A stretch of 51,321 nt of DNA from Peribacillus asahii. GTDB taxonomy: Bacteria > Bacillota > Bacilli > Bacillales > DSM-1321. The stretch spans positions 1 to 51,321 of the forward strand of contig NZ_QWVS01000025.1 in NCBI RefSeq assembly GCF_003570725.1, in the 5' to 3' direction. The notes below the pieces were generated by a model. That model made no database searches and had not been told where the DNA came from. It saw nothing but the letters and a program-made list of their open reading frames with translations. The translations under genes and the position numbers were made by a program. Position 1 is the first letter of the stretch; each line of letters opens with the position of its first letter. Below are positions 10,889 through 19,482 of this stretch, piece by piece.

Positions 10889-10918
10889 ATAGTATCATAG
10901 AAAATTATTCGTTTACAA
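10889..10918 (-). promoter_or_regulatory. Candidate ftsH promoter, sigma-A
   Basis: TTGTAA (10918-10913), an 18-bp spacer and TACTAT (10894-10889) lie in the 105-bp gap between hprT and ftsH. In B. subtilis ftsH also has its own promoter. Confidence 0.5.
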
Positions 10919-10956
10919 TATTTTAACACCGCTGTTTTTATTGGTGTTCAGCTGAA

Positions 10957-11502
10957 TCAGCTGTTGTAAATCTCGGGCTTTAATACGCCGATATAAGGTA
11001 GATTACGGTATCTTTCTGCATAATCCAAACCATAGCCAACAACAAAGGCATCTGGCACGATAAAACCTGCATAATCTGGTTTTATATCTACTTTTCTTCC
11101 TGTAGGCTTATCTAACAATGTTACGATTCTGACCGATTTAGCTTTGCGGTATCGGAATAATTCCGCCAAGTAGCTTAACGTTAAACCGCTATCAATAATA
11201 TCTTCAATAATCAAGACATCTCTGCCTTCTACAGATGCATTCAAATCTTTAACGATTTTCACTTCGCCGGAAGATATAGTCGAATTACCATAGCTTGAAA
11301 CATCCATGAAATCCATTTCTAAATGGGTATCCATTCTTTTTAACAAGTCACTCATAAATGGCAGAGCTCCTTTTAACACTCCAACAGCTAATGGAAATTT
11401 ATCTTGGTAGTCATTTTCAAGCTGTACTGCTAATTCCTTAATTTTACTTTGAAGTTCTTCCTCAGTTATTAACACTTTTTCAATGTCATTTTGCATGGTC
11501 AT
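10957..11502 (-). CDS. hprT: Hypoxanthine-guanine phosphoribosyltransferase
   Basis: The 181-residue purine-salvage enzyme joins hypoxanthine or guanine to PRPP to give IMP or GMP. The PRPP-binding loop is [27 protein letters not shown] is the first flexible-loop region, [15 protein letters not shown] the hood loop, and [22 protein letters not shown] the C-terminal purine-binding segment. It follows tilS by 26 bp. The tilS-hprT-ftsH order is conserved in Bacillus, where TilS and HprT act together on ftsH expression. Confidence 0.97.
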   Translation of the reverse strand: MTMQNDIEKVLITEEELQSKIKELAVQLENDYQDKFPLAVGVLKGALPFMSDLLKRMDTHLEMDFMDVSSYGNSTISSGEVKIVKDLNASVEGRDVLIIEDIIDSGLTLSYLAELFRYRKAKSVRIVTLLDKPTGRKVDIKPDYAGFIVPDAFVVGYGLDYAERYRNLPYIGVLKPEIYNS

Positions 11503-11528
11503 TGTTATTAATTGCCCCCTATGAAGAA

Positions 11529-12923
11529 TTAAGCTTTCTTATATTGTAAATAAATTAAAGACGATTCATCGATTACACTTTCTGATTCTATGTAGGATTT
11601 TTTTAGACCCGGAAGCCAAATGATGTGTCCCATTCCATCGACAACAATAGGCCAATCATTTCGTTTAAAAATAGGGACCTTCTCATCAATAAAAATATCC
11701 TTTATTTTCTTTGTCCCGCATAAACCTTTGACTTTCATGCGATCCCCCGTATGTCTTGTACGGACCGTTAAAGGAAAAGTAACCATTGAGTAAGGAATAA
11801 TACAAGAATCATTTCCACTTATAGCAGGGATGTCTCCTTCTATATACTGTGCTTTAATCTTATATCCATTCGGAAGAAACGTATCACCAGGAATTTGTAA
11901 TAAAAGGGAATAATTCACGGTTTCCCGTTTAAAAAAACGAAAGGTACATATATGATACGATTTTTCTACAATGAGGCCCTCCGGAAGATGCAATTCAGCA
12001 GATGGTTGAGGATTCAAAAATAAAGCTAAAAGCTGATCAATATGTAGTGCTGAAAGCGATGATGGTCTATCTAAGTAGAGATAATTTAATATTAGTTGAA
12101 TCGCTCTCCTTTGTAAAGGCTTAGGCATCGCAAGTATGGAATCAACCTGAATAGATGCATAACCTCTCTCTTTTTCCAGCCAAACCCCATCCATTTTTTT
12201 TAAAACCAAGTCATACAAAAAAGCTTCATCCTCGTAAATTTCTTCACTGAAACGTTGAAATTGTTCATGAACAAGCGGATTTTCTTGCTTTAAAAAAGGC
12301 AATACCTCATGTCGAAAGCGATTTCTTACATAATCGTTTTTGGCATTACTAGGATCTATCCTCGGCTGCAAAGAATGAGTTCTAGCATATCCATAAATAT
12401 CTGCCTTTGTTACAGCAAGAAATGGTCGAACAATTTCCCCGTTCTTAAACGGACGTTTCAATGGAATACCCGCTCTTGCTGTTCCCGTCGCTCCCCTTGT
12501 CATACGCATCAGCATCGTTTCTACTTGATCATCCCCGTGATGACCAAGAACAAGCGTCGAACACCCGTATTTCTTCATCAATTCCGCGAAAAATTCAAAG
12601 CGTAATTTCCTTGCGGCAAGCTGCGTGCTCTCACCTGTCTGTTTCATATATGCCGGTACATCGATTCGACGCCCTTCAAATACAAGGTCCCATTCTTTAC
12701 AAATCTTCTCTACAAACAAATAATCTTCATAAGACTCTTCTCCGCGGAACATGTGATCGACATGAGCCACAAAAAGGTCCCACTCCATTACCTTCTGCAA
12801 TTGTTTCAGAACATGTAACAATACAAGTGAATCAGGGCCTCCTGAAACCCCTACTAATAACTTTGCATTCTTTTCTATTAACTTATGCTTATGAATAACA
12901 TGAAGCACTCTATGCTGTAACAT
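11529..12923 (-). CDS. tilS: tRNA(Ile)-lysidine synthase
   Basis: The 464-residue enzyme attaches lysine to C34 of the CAU-anticodon tRNA-Ile, so that AUA is read as isoleucine. The PP-loop ATP-pyrophosphatase motif is [18 protein letters not shown], followed by [10 protein letters not shown], the conserved [15 protein letters not shown] and FLAVTKADI. The C-terminal domain contains [13 protein letters not shown] chose ATG 12923 because AAGGAAG sits 5 nt upstream. An in-frame ATG at 12956 would add 11 residues but has its ribosome site almost touching it. Confidence 0.95.
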   Translation of the reverse strand: MLQHRVLHVIHKHKLIEKNAKLLVGVSGGPDSLVLLHVLKQLQKVMEWDLFVAHVDHMFRGEESYEDYLFVEKICKEWDLVFEGRRIDVPAYMKQTGESTQLAARKLRFEFFAELMKKYGCSTLVLGHHGDDQVETMLMRMTRGATGTARAGIPLKRPFKNGEIVRPFLAVTKADIYGYARTHSLQPRIDPSNAKNDYVRNRFRHEVLPFLKQENPLVHEQFQRFSEEIYEDEAFLYDLVLKKMDGVWLEKERGYASIQVDSILAMPKPLQRRAIQLILNYLYLDRPSSLSALHIDQLLALFLNPQPSAELHLPEGLIVEKSYHICTFRFFKRETVNYSLLLQIPGDTFLPNGYKIKAQYIEGDIPAISGNDSCIIPYSMVTFPLTVRTRHTGDRMKVKGLCGTKKIKDIFIDEKVPIFKRNDWPIVVDGMGHIIWLPGLKKSYIESESVIDESSLIYLQYKKA

Positions 12924-13020
12924 GCATTCTTCCTTCTTTGTTGACAGTTTGCCCATCTCCCTCTATGTATACGATTCAACAGGAAAATTGTTTCAATTTT
13001 TTTGTATATAATTTACTATA

Positions 13021-14001
13021 TCATAACAATTGATCATACATGTAAAGAGCGTACAACAAAGAAATAATTGCCACAAGGACAAACGTTTCCAAAAATCTCC
13101 CTTTCTTTTTTTGTCTTGTCTTTTGCTGTAGGCGACTTACTTGTTTTGTTGATTGAGCTTTTTGCACTTTTTGCGTTTTGGGAATAGGTTGATTACTTGG
13201 CTGACTTAAAATAGTAATTAAATCTTGACGCATTTCTTCTGCTGATGTATATTTCCCAAGCAATGCTTTTTCCAACATCTTTCGATAGGGCTTCAATACT
13301 TGCTTCTGAATAATCCGCTCTTTTAATTGCATATACCCTTCCCCTTTTTTAAAAAAACGAGTTGGATAAACAGCATTAATCATAATCATTGCTACAGCAA
13401 ACAAATCATATGATGGATCTGCTTTACGAGAACCTAATCCCCAGTATCCCCTATCAAAAAATTCGGTAAACTCCTTAATAGCACGTCCTATCGCTGTTGT
13501 TCCTCCTACATCGACACAACGTATTCGGTAAGCAGGCATGGAGACAATTAAATTCTCCGGTTTTAAATCCCCAAACACCCAGCCATGTTTATGTAATTCC
13601 ACTAAACTTGTTAGAAGCTGCAGCATGAGCACACCAATCCAAGCTGCTCCTTTCTTCTCTATAAACTCTAAAAGTCCTTCTCCTTTAATATACTCCATTA
13701 CATAAAACGGCAAAGTAGAACCTTGTCGCTGAAAATCATCCGCTTCCAAAAAATAAGGTCCAATGGCAGACCCATGGACCTTAGAAAAGGATTTAAGAGT
13801 ATTCATCTCAGAAATAATGGACGTACCATTGTCACTTAGTTTTAAGGCAAATGGCTGATTTTTACTTTCAACTAAGTAGACAACTCCATTTGCACCGTAT
13901 CCTAACTCCTTGATAACTGTGTACTCATTCGCATTCCATTTTCCGGTAATGCGATCACCTTTTTTAAGTTTACATTGAGTCCTCATAGTATTGTTCATCA
14001 T
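13021..14001 (-). CDS. yabT: Membrane-anchored Ser/Thr protein kinase (YabT family)
   Basis: The 326-residue Hanks-type kinase has a glycine-rich loop at 34-39 (GYGANG), the ATP-site lysine K54, and catalytic loop HGWVFGDLKPEN (139-150), where the arginine before the catalytic Asp is replaced. The Mg-binding motif is DVG (164-166) instead of DFG. A lysine/glutamine-rich linker (about 270-302) leads to one membrane helix (304-321), with no extracellular sensor domain. B. subtilis YabT is a sporulation kinase stimulated by DNA; the basic linker here fits that. The start overlaps yabS by 32 bp, so the two are translationally linked. Confidence 0.9.
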   Translation of the reverse strand: MMNNTMRTQCKLKKGDRITGKWNANEYTVIKELGYGANGVVYLVESKNQPFALKLSDNGTSIISEMNTLKSFSKVHGSAIGPYFLEADDFQRQGSTLPFYVMEYIKGEGLLEFIEKKGAAWIGVLMLQLLTSLVELHKHGWVFGDLKPENLIVSMPAYRIRCVDVGGTTAIGRAIKEFTEFFDRGYWGLGSRKADPSYDLFAVAMIMINAVYPTRFFKKGEGYMQLKERIIQKQVLKPYRKMLEKALLGKYTSAEEMRQDLITILSQPSNQPIPKTQKVQKAQSTKQVSRLQQKTRQKKKGRFLETFVLVAIISLLYALYMYDQLL

Positions 14002-14704
14002 GTGATAATAAGCCCCTTAATGAACGCTTTTTATTAAAATATGATAATGCTTCACGAATAGCTGGACCTGTTGGCGTAATCCCTCCTGTTGTTAACTTCG
14101 GGAAGATTTTTGATAATGCACTAAGCTCTGGCGTCCATTCCAGTAATTTTTCAACGTCTTTCTTTTTCCCGGGAAATACAAAAACAGAAAAGCGATTTTC
14201 ACCTATTCTCGCATTCATACTGAGTGATAAGTCGAGCAGCGAATCCTTTACTGTTGGCAATTTATGTTTCATGCTGGCACTTGTATCCACAAGCACTAAT
14301 ACTTCAAGCTTACTCGTTTCTCCAAGTTCATCGACCACCTCCATCACTTCTCCTCGTGTATCTGGCGGTAAATCCTCAAGCTTCTTGGACTCTCCTAATA
14401 TGTGCTTAAGCTCTCGATTGATCACCCCTTGTATCGTTTGAGTCATCGCTTTTTGTGTTACCATTTGAACAGTTTGTGATAATTGCTGTGCATACACAAT
14501 TTGACTTACACCACCACCTGATAACGCAATATTTTCAATTTCTTTTATCCCTTTTTCATCAATGACATCATTTTCTACAACACCAATCACATTTACTGTA
14601 ATTCCCCGCTCGCGAGCCAATGCTGCCATCGCTGCAGGATCTTCCCCTTGATTTGAGCAACCATCCGTAATGAGCAATATTTGACGCAATGTTCCTGCTT
14701 CCAT
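13970..14704 (-). CDS. yabS: VWA-domain protein YabS, apparently circularly permuted
   Basis: The 244-residue cytoplasmic protein has no signal or membrane segment. Residues 10-15 (LLITDG) and 34-42 (GITVNVIGV) match the last strands of a von Willebrand A domain. Residues 136-144 (VLVLVDTSAS) carry the first MIDAS motif and 207-220 (GGITPTGPAIREAL) the second. The fold order is therefore rotated, with an alpha-helical insert of about 90 residues between. GGGAG lies 8 nt before the ATG. It sits between spoIIE and the kinase gene, which suggests a scaffold or metal-dependent binding partner in a phosphorylation module. No function is established that I know of. Confidence 0.85.
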   Translation of the reverse strand: MEAGTLRQILLITDGCSNQGEDPAAMAALARERGITVNVIGVVENDVIDEKGIKEIENIALSGGGVSQIVYAQQLSQTVQMVTQKAMTQTIQGVINRELKHILGESKKLEDLPPDTRGEVMEVVDELGETSKLEVLVLVDTSASMKHKLPTVKDSLLDLSLSMNARIGENRFSVFVFPGKKKDVEKLLEWTPELSALSKIFPKLTTGGITPTGPAIREALSYFNKKRSLRGLLSHDEQYYEDSM

Positions 14705-14770
14705 GTGTCAGTCTCCCTTCTTTCAGTCTTTTAACATAATTGACTAAAATAGGGTTATTTATACAAACTA

Positions 14771-17245
14771 TCACTGTGCTTTTTTACGTTTAGATGCGAC
14801 CGGAATAGATGCCCACTTCGGTGTATTGTGCTTAATTTTCGCTGTCACAATCGTCATGTCATCGTCAATTACTCCTTTCGTTCGAATGACTTCTTCTAAA
14901 ATTAAATCGGAAATCTCTTGTGGATCATCTGTTTTCAGCTCTTTAATTTTCCGCTTCATCCAAAATTCAATATTTTCAATATGATCTGGTCCTTCAAAAA
15001 TACCATCGCTCATCATGATCAGCACATCGCCTGCTTTTAGCTGTTCTGATACTACATCTACATCAAAGTCTTCAATAATCCCCATTGGTAAGTTACTAGA
15101 TTCAATTTTAATAATTTTATCTCCTCTTTTTATGAAACTTGGAATTGAACAGACTTTTAAAAATTTTGCTTTGGCATCTTGTAAATCAATCATGGCTAAA
15201 TCCAGTGTTGAAAAAATTTCATCGGTCGTGCGGAGAGATAATACGGAGTTTACTGATTTAATAGCAATTTTCTCTTCAATCCCTGACTGTAAAAACTTTT
15301 GTAACAGCTTTAATGTTTCCATGCTTTCGAAGTGCGCTCTTTCTCCGTTACCCATTCCATCACTAATAGCTACTGCATATTTACCACTCCCAATCTCAAG
15401 TGTTGTATAGCTATCTCCTGAAACAAGACCGCCTCCTTTAGCCGCATGGGCAACACCCGTTTCAACTACAAACTTTTTAGCTGAACGAAAAACGACTTCG
15501 CATTCCCCAGCTGGATTCATTGCACATTGCTCTGAATGAACAACTACAGTTTCCCCCAATATATCTGATAGCATTGGTGCTATTAACTTTTCACACTCTC
15601 CTCTCCCTTGGCAATAAGGTACTCTCATTTCAATATCGACATTCCCTTGATCTAAGTTATAGATTTCAATATGGCCAATATGAAGGCCGAAATCTTGAAT
15701 CGCCTCCATAATTAATTCTTCATGTTGATGATGGCTTTGCCTTTCTCTTTGAATTTCTTTAGCGAAGTCCTCCATAACTGCGGATACTCCCCGCAATTGA
15801 TCTGCAACTAATCTTCTGCTCTCCCTTACCTTTCTTTTTAATTTTTGATTAGCCTCATAAAAAGTAAGCTCATGTGCAATGGCCGCAATGACTTTAGGAC
15901 CTGAGCGGCAATATTTCCCCCACTCATTCGCAACTTTTTGTGGAAGCTGCCCATCATTTTCACTAAGTTGATACATAATTTCGTGCATGCCTTCATATGT
16001 TGTATTAAAGTTTTTTACCCAACATTGTTCTTTTCTAAAGCACATTTGACATGTCTTTTCAGTCACATTCCCTAAAAAGTAATCAAATTCTTTTTCTTCT
16101 TCCTCCTGTATTCCATATTCATCTATTTGTGAGAAACTGTTAGACAGAGCCTCAAACACGTGAGAAAATTGCTCGACCCTTTGAGCTGTTACATCACGAA
16201 CTTTACGAGCATATTGCTGCTGTTCATCCAGATGCTCTGTCGTCCCAGGGATATGTTTAGAAATTTTATGAATTAATGAAGTAGGAGTTAAGAGAAATAA
16301 CGCCACCGCAACTAATGATTCATAGAGGGTGATCATAATATTACCTGTCCCTTCACCGTATAAACCAATTAATAGCGTCGCAATTAATAAACCAATTGCA
16401 ACCCCGGCTTTTTTCCCTTCCTTTAATAGGCCCCCAAGTAAACCTGCAAAAGCAAGTAAACTCATCTGATAGAGACTAGCTATACTCGCTAAACTAAATA
16501 TCAAACCAGTGACGACTCCTACGGTTGAACCGATAGCCGCACCACCTGCTAGTCCAAATAAAAGTACAAGGTATCGTGAAAGAACATGGTCTAATGATAT
16601 ATCGTAAAGGACCCAACCTATCGTTCCTGTCATCACAGAAGCCAGCAAAATAATAATGCTAATAATTTCCTCTGTTTTTAACGTTGGTGATCTTTTTCTA
16701 ATCGATAGAAGTGGAATAGACTGAATAAAGATTAACGTTAAAATCATCGCTAATCCTGCTTCAACGCCAATCATCATAAGATCGTAGAGTTGAATGGATT
16801 GAAAGATAAGATAATGTTCGGCTAAATTGACCAAAAATAAAGAAGTAAATACATACAGTGCGATTGTCTTAAATTGCCCCTCGACATCCGGCTTCCTTAT
16901 TTTATGAAGGATAAGGAATAAAAAGACCGACGCAAAGATGACAAGACTGTTAGAATAATGAAGAGTGAGCGCTCCTGCAAGTAAACCAATGAGAGCTAAT
17001 GGTGCATGATCTCTTCTTACTAAGAAAACAGCTGCGAAAAATGGTAGTGCAAATGGAGCTAGTTGTGACAGAATTAAGGCTCTTCCTAAAAGAAAGCCAA
17101 TAATAGCTACTGGAATTCCTTTATTTGAAAATAAATCTTCCATTTTAACCTGTAGCCTTTGAAACCAATTAATAGCCCCTGTCTTCACATTCTTCAGTTG
17201 AACTTCACCTAAAGGTTCTATTAAGCTTCGATTCACTTTTTCCAT
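14771..17245 (-). CDS. spoIIE: Stage II sporulation protein E, PP2C phosphatase
   Basis: The 824-residue membrane phosphatase dephosphorylates SpoIIAA-P, which frees sigma-F in the forespore, and interacts with FtsZ at the polar septum. The N-terminal third is a run of about ten hydrophobic helices. A helical regulatory region follows, with a Cys-containing stretch (CQMCFRKEQCW). The C-terminal PP2C domain begins GGGLVSGDSYTTLEIGSGKY and includes the metal-binding AISDGMGNGERA and VLIMMSDG. The ATG at 17245 (AGGAG 8 nt upstream) is preferred to a GTG 9 nt earlier. The promoter has the wide spacing typical of Spo0A-activated genes. Confidence 0.97.
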   Translation of the reverse strand: MEKVNRSLIEPLGEVQLKNVKTGAINWFQRLQVKMEDLFSNKGIPVAIIGFLLGRALILSQLAPFALPFFAAVFLVRRDHAPLALIGLLAGALTLHYSNSLVIFASVFLFLILHKIRKPDVEGQFKTIALYVFTSLFLVNLAEHYLIFQSIQLYDLMMIGVEAGLAMILTLIFIQSIPLLSIRKRSPTLKTEEIISIIILLASVMTGTIGWVLYDISLDHVLSRYLVLLFGLAGGAAIGSTVGVVTGLIFSLASIASLYQMSLLAFAGLLGGLLKEGKKAGVAIGLLIATLLIGLYGEGTGNIMITLYESLVAVALFLLTPTSLIHKISKHIPGTTEHLDEQQQYARKVRDVTAQRVEQFSHVFEALSNSFSQIDEYGIQEEEEKEFDYFLGNVTEKTCQMCFRKEQCWVKNFNTTYEGMHEIMYQLSENDGQLPQKVANEWGKYCRSGPKVIAAIAHELTFYEANQKLKRKVRESRRLVADQLRGVSAVMEDFAKEIQRERQSHHQHEELIMEAIQDFGLHIGHIEIYNLDQGNVDIEMRVPYCQGRGECEKLIAPMLSDILGETVVVHSEQCAMNPAGECEVVFRSAKKFVVETGVAHAAKGGGLVSGDSYTTLEIGSGKYAVAISDGMGNGERAHFESMETLKLLQKFLQSGIEEKIAIKSVNSVLSLRTTDEIFSTLDLAMIDLQDAKAKFLKVCSIPSFIKRGDKIIKIESSNLPMGIIEDFDVDVVSEQLKAGDVLIMMSDGIFEGPDHIENIEFWMKRKIKELKTDDPQEISDLILEEVIRTKGVIDDDMTIVTAKIKHNTPKWASIPVASKRKKAQ

Positions 17246-17277
17246 TACACACACTCCTATCCTTCTTAGTGTGTTTT

Positions 17278-17310
17278 ATTATAAAGAGTGCTTGTTCAAT
17301 TTTTTGTCAT
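17278..17310 (-). promoter_or_regulatory. spoIIE promoter, Spo0A-dependent sigma-A type with 21-bp spacing
   Basis: On the minus strand ATGACA (17310-17305) is separated by exactly 21 bp from a perfect TATAAT (17283-17278). B. subtilis spoIIE and spoIIG promoters have the same over-long spacing and need Spo0A-P. A 6/7 match to the Spo0A box TGTCGAA (CGTCGAA) lies 27 bp upstream, and another 6/7 match in the opposite orientation is at 17351-17357. Confidence 0.75.
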
Positions 17311-17336
17311 AATTTTAAAAGTGGCTATAAAAAATG

Positions 17337-17357
17337 TTCGACGGAATTCTTCTCGAA
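17337..17357 (-). promoter_or_regulatory. Candidate Spo0A boxes upstream of spoIIE
   Basis: CGTCGAA on the minus strand (17343-17337) and TCTCGAA on the plus strand (17351-17357) each differ by one base from TGTCGAA. Their place upstream of the -35 fits activation. Binding is inferred. The rest of the 325-bp spoIIE-tRNA gap holds only the two divergent promoters. Confidence 0.45.
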
Positions 17358-17514
17358 TATCCACATGTATACAGGTTTTTAAAAGCGTATGGGCCCTTTC
17401 CAAACATTCACATCCATTTCCTATTCAAAATCCCCCTCTTTTTAGCTGATTTTCGCAAAAAATCATTAGTATATTTTCCCTAATGCTAGAAAACGACAAA
17501 AGGTTAATTTTTTA

Positions 17515-17543
17515 TTGACAATTTTATAAGGCGATTGTAAGAT
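17515..17543 (+). promoter_or_regulatory. Promoter of the tRNA-Met/tRNA-Glu unit
   Basis: TTGACA (17515-17520), a 17-bp spacer and TAAGAT (17538-17543) lie 28 bp before the first tRNA on the plus strand. The perfect -35 and ideal spacing fit a stable-RNA promoter. Confidence 0.8.
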
Positions 17544-17570
17544 ATATCTTGTGCTCAAAAAGAGTATCAT

Positions 17571-17644
17571 GGCGGTGTAGCTCAGCTGGCTAGAGCGTAC
17601 GGTTCATACCCGTGAGGTCGGGGGTTCGATCCCCTCCGCCGCTA
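17571..17644 (+). tRNA. tRNA-Met (CAT anticodon)
   Basis: The 74-nt gene folds into a full cloverleaf. Acceptor strands are GGCGGTG and CGCCGCT with discriminator A; the D-loop segment is TAGCTCAGCTGGCTAGAG; the anticodon loop is TTCATAC; the T-loop is GGTTCGATCC. The first pair G1-U72 and the non-initiator anticodon stem point to elongator tRNA-Met. CCA is not encoded. The pair Met-Glu beside spoIIE is also present in B. subtilis. Confidence 0.96.
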
Positions 17645-17662
17645 TCTTTCATTTTTTAAAAA

Positions 17663-17734
17663 GGCCCCTTGGTCAAGCGGTTAAGACACCGCCCTTTCAC
17701 GGCGGTAACACGGGTTCGAATCCCGTAGGGGTCA
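17663..17734 (+). tRNA. tRNA-Glu (TTC anticodon)
   Basis: The 72-nt gene has acceptor strands GGCCCCT and AGGGGTC with discriminator A. The anticodon arm is CCGCC-CTTTCAC-GGCGG with anticodon TTC, and the T-arm is CGGG-TTCGAAT-CCCG. CCA is not encoded. It lies 18 bp after tRNA-Met in the same transcript. Confidence 0.96.
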
Positions 17735-17740
17735 TCGTCA

Positions 17741-17796
17741 AAAATGCCTTAGGCTCATTCTCTACTATTAATAGAAGAAAGCCTAAGGCATTTTTT
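17741..17796 (+). terminator. Terminator of the tRNA unit
   Basis: AAAATGCCTTAGGC (17741-17754) pairs with GCCTAAGGCATTTT (17781-17794), followed by TTTTTT on the plus strand. The 26-nt loop is unusually long. Confidence 0.85.
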
Positions 17797-17833
17797 ATAG
17801 CTTTATAAAACAGACTTATAGAAAGTTTGACCA

Positions 17834-17861
17834 TAAAAAAACAAGCCCTTTAAGGCTTGCC
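17834..17861 (-). terminator. yabR terminator
   Basis: On the minus strand CAAGCC pairs with GGGCTTG and a TTTTTTT run follows. It closes the yabR unit and faces the tRNA terminator. Confidence 0.8.
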
Positions 17862-17923
17862 TTTATATAAAATATGAAATGGTTTCACAGGATCATTGCT
17901 AGAATATGATTTTCAGCAGCAGT

Positions 17924-18370
17924 CTATCCGCGTCTTCCTCCTCTGCCTCCCCGTTTTGTTTCGGTATTGCGTTTGAGGGAAGCTAAGCGGTCTTCACTAT
18001 CTTTTAAGAACTTTGCCATTTTTGTCTCAAAAGTTTCCTTTGGACGGAAACTATCTTTAGAACGAAAATCCTTAGAACGGTCATTTCCTCTATTTTGGCG
18101 CGGACGTTGTGAATAAGATGATTGTCCTTCTGGACGATCTTTTGCTTTCTTAATAGATAAGCCGATTTTACCATCTTTCTCAACATTAATGACCTTTACC
18201 TCTACAGCATCGCCTACTTTAAGATGATCATTAATATCTTTTACATAGTTATCAGCTACTTCACTGATATGGACAAGTCCCGTTGCACCTTCAGGTAATT
18301 CTACGAACGCACCAAAATTTGTAATGCCTGTTACTTTACCTTGTAACTTGCTGCCTACTTCGATTGACAT
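17924..18370 (-). CDS. yabR: S1-domain RNA-binding protein YabR
   Basis: The 148-residue protein has a single S1 RNA-binding domain at about residues 1-75 (KLQGKVTGITNFGAFVELPEGATGLVHISEVA ... DAVEVKVINVEKDGKIGLSIKKA). A basic, Arg/Gly/Ser-rich tail follows and ends RGGRGGRRG. This resembles general stress protein 13 and the S1 repeat of polynucleotide phosphorylase, and suggests ribosome or mRNA binding. AAGGAGG lies 12 nt before the ATG. It stands downstream of divIC but behind that gene's terminator, so it is probably transcribed separately or by read-through. Confidence 0.9.
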   Translation of the reverse strand: MSIEVGSKLQGKVTGITNFGAFVELPEGATGLVHISEVADNYVKDINDHLKVGDAVEVKVINVEKDGKIGLSIKKAKDRPEGQSSYSQRPRQNRGNDRSKDFRSKDSFRPKETFETKMAKFLKDSEDRLASLKRNTETKRGGRGGRRG

Positions 18371-18433
18371 AAAAAAAATGTTCCTCCTTAGAAATGTTCA
18401 AAATCGCTTCACTATCTATTATAATACGAAAGG

Positions 18434-18462
18434 AAAAAAACAGTGTCAATATTAGTCACTGT
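18434..18462 (-). terminator. divIC terminator overlapping its stop codon
   Basis: On the minus strand ACAGTG (within the last codons of divIC) pairs with CACTGT, then TTTTTTT follows. The stop codon TAA lies inside the loop, so the terminator is partly coding sequence. Confidence 0.8.
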
Positions 18463-18838
18463 CTTCATTATTTTTTGGTAAATTAAAAATAATTTCTCCC
18501 TCTTCTGATAAGAAGTAATCCCGTCTTACGATTTTCGCTATATACTCATCATCATTCAACTTTACAATTTCCTCTTTAAGTACCTTTTCTTCCTTCTTAA
18601 GCGTCGCTAATTCGTTATCGATTTTTTCCTTCTGTTGCGCTTTTTCATTCAATGCAGCATTTTGAGATACGATAGTCACTACAGCAAAAATGAAAAAAAT
18701 GAACAAGCAGATTCCATATAACGTTAATCGCCGCCTTAACCCGCGCTTCTTTTTCTTCATGGACTGAGCTTTTTTTTCTTGTTGGGCAACATACTCATTT
18801 TCCATTTTTGTTACGTTTATTTTGCGGAGGCCCTTCAT
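18452..18838 (-). CDS. divIC: Cell division protein DivIC
   Basis: The 128-residue bitopic protein is part of the FtsL-DivIB-DivIC septal subcomplex. A basic cytoplasmic N-terminus (KKKKRGLRRR) leads to one membrane helix (about residues 42-58, LYGICLFIFFIFAVVTIV). An external coiled coil follows (NAALNEKAQQKEKIDNELATLKKEE) and then the conserved end DYFLSEEGEIIFNLP. The ATG at 18838 has GAGGTGG at the right distance and leaves 11 bp after yabQ. An ATG at 18871 would add eleven residues and overlap yabQ. Confidence 0.93.
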   Translation of the reverse strand: MKGLRKINVTKMENEYVAQQEKKAQSMKKKKRGLRRRLTLYGICLFIFFIFAVVTIVSQNAALNEKAQQKEKIDNELATLKKEEKVLKEEIVKLNDDEYIAKIVRRDYFLSEEGEIIFNLPKNNEDSD

Positions 18839-18849
18839 TCCCTTCCACC

Positions 18850-19482
18850 TCAATCTTTTTCTTTTCTCCACCTATTAAAGAATGTCTTTATTACATTCTT
18901 GCATTTCATTAAAATTCCTGTCAATTTTTTATAAAACTTTACGACCTTTTTTGTAACAGTATCCGGCAGCATCTTCCACAGTTTTATCAAAATCCACTGA
19001 AGCGGTTTGAAAATGATCCGTAAAATAAGGAAAATAAACTTACCCAACCACTTTAGACAAACAAATATCATTTTGAAAATGCCTATACACAGGGTGAAAA
19101 TTGTGACTACTATCCATTTTATCGGAAGGAATAGTAAATAGTGAAATGCCTTTAATGTAAATTCGTATAATTTAATTACGATAGTAATAAGCATTTCTAA
19201 TCCGCGTTGATACATATTTTTAAATAAGGCTTGGTAAGCAGAAAAGCCGCATAATAAAGCAAGAAATAAATAAAAGCGAAATTCCCCTTCATTCACTAAA
19301 AACAGAACATAAAAAATGAGTAACCCTTGGATCACCCAAAATAATACATCGTGAATAAATACAATCCAGCGCTTTCGTTCAGCACGCTTTAAAAATCGGC
19401 TATACGTATCGAGGGCAGCTCCAAAAAAACTGCCCATTCCTACCATTACTAGTAACGTATAAAATTGCGTCGTTAACGTCAT
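18850..19482 (-). CDS. yabQ: Spore cortex membrane protein YabQ
   Basis: The 210-residue integral membrane protein has an N-terminal block of three to four helices (TLLVMVGMGSFFGAAL, VLFWVIQGLLIFYVLFLV, RFYLFLALLCGFSAYQALF), a long hydrophobic and aromatic middle (residues 95-165) and a lysine-rich tail. In B. subtilis YabQ is a sigma-E product in the outer forespore membrane, needed for cortex formation. The start overlaps the stop of yabP by 4 bp. No clear ribosome site is seen, which fits translational coupling. Confidence 0.9.
   Translation of the reverse strand: MTLTTQFYTLLVMVGMGSFFGAALDTYSRFLKRAERKRWIVFIHDVLFWVIQGLLIFYVLFLVNEGEFRFYLFLALLCGFSAYQALFKNMYQRGLEMLITIVIKLYEFTLKAFHYLLFLPIKWIVVTIFTLCIGIFKMIFVCLKWLGKFIFLILRIIFKPLQWILIKLWKMLPDTVTKKVVKFYKKLTGILMKCKNVIKTFFNRWRKEKD

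Noticed and set aside
10925..10963. Hairpins AACACC/GGTGTT and AGCTGATTCAGCT after hprT as a terminator
   Set aside because: Stems are only 5-6 bp and no T run follows; read-through into ftsH is more likely.
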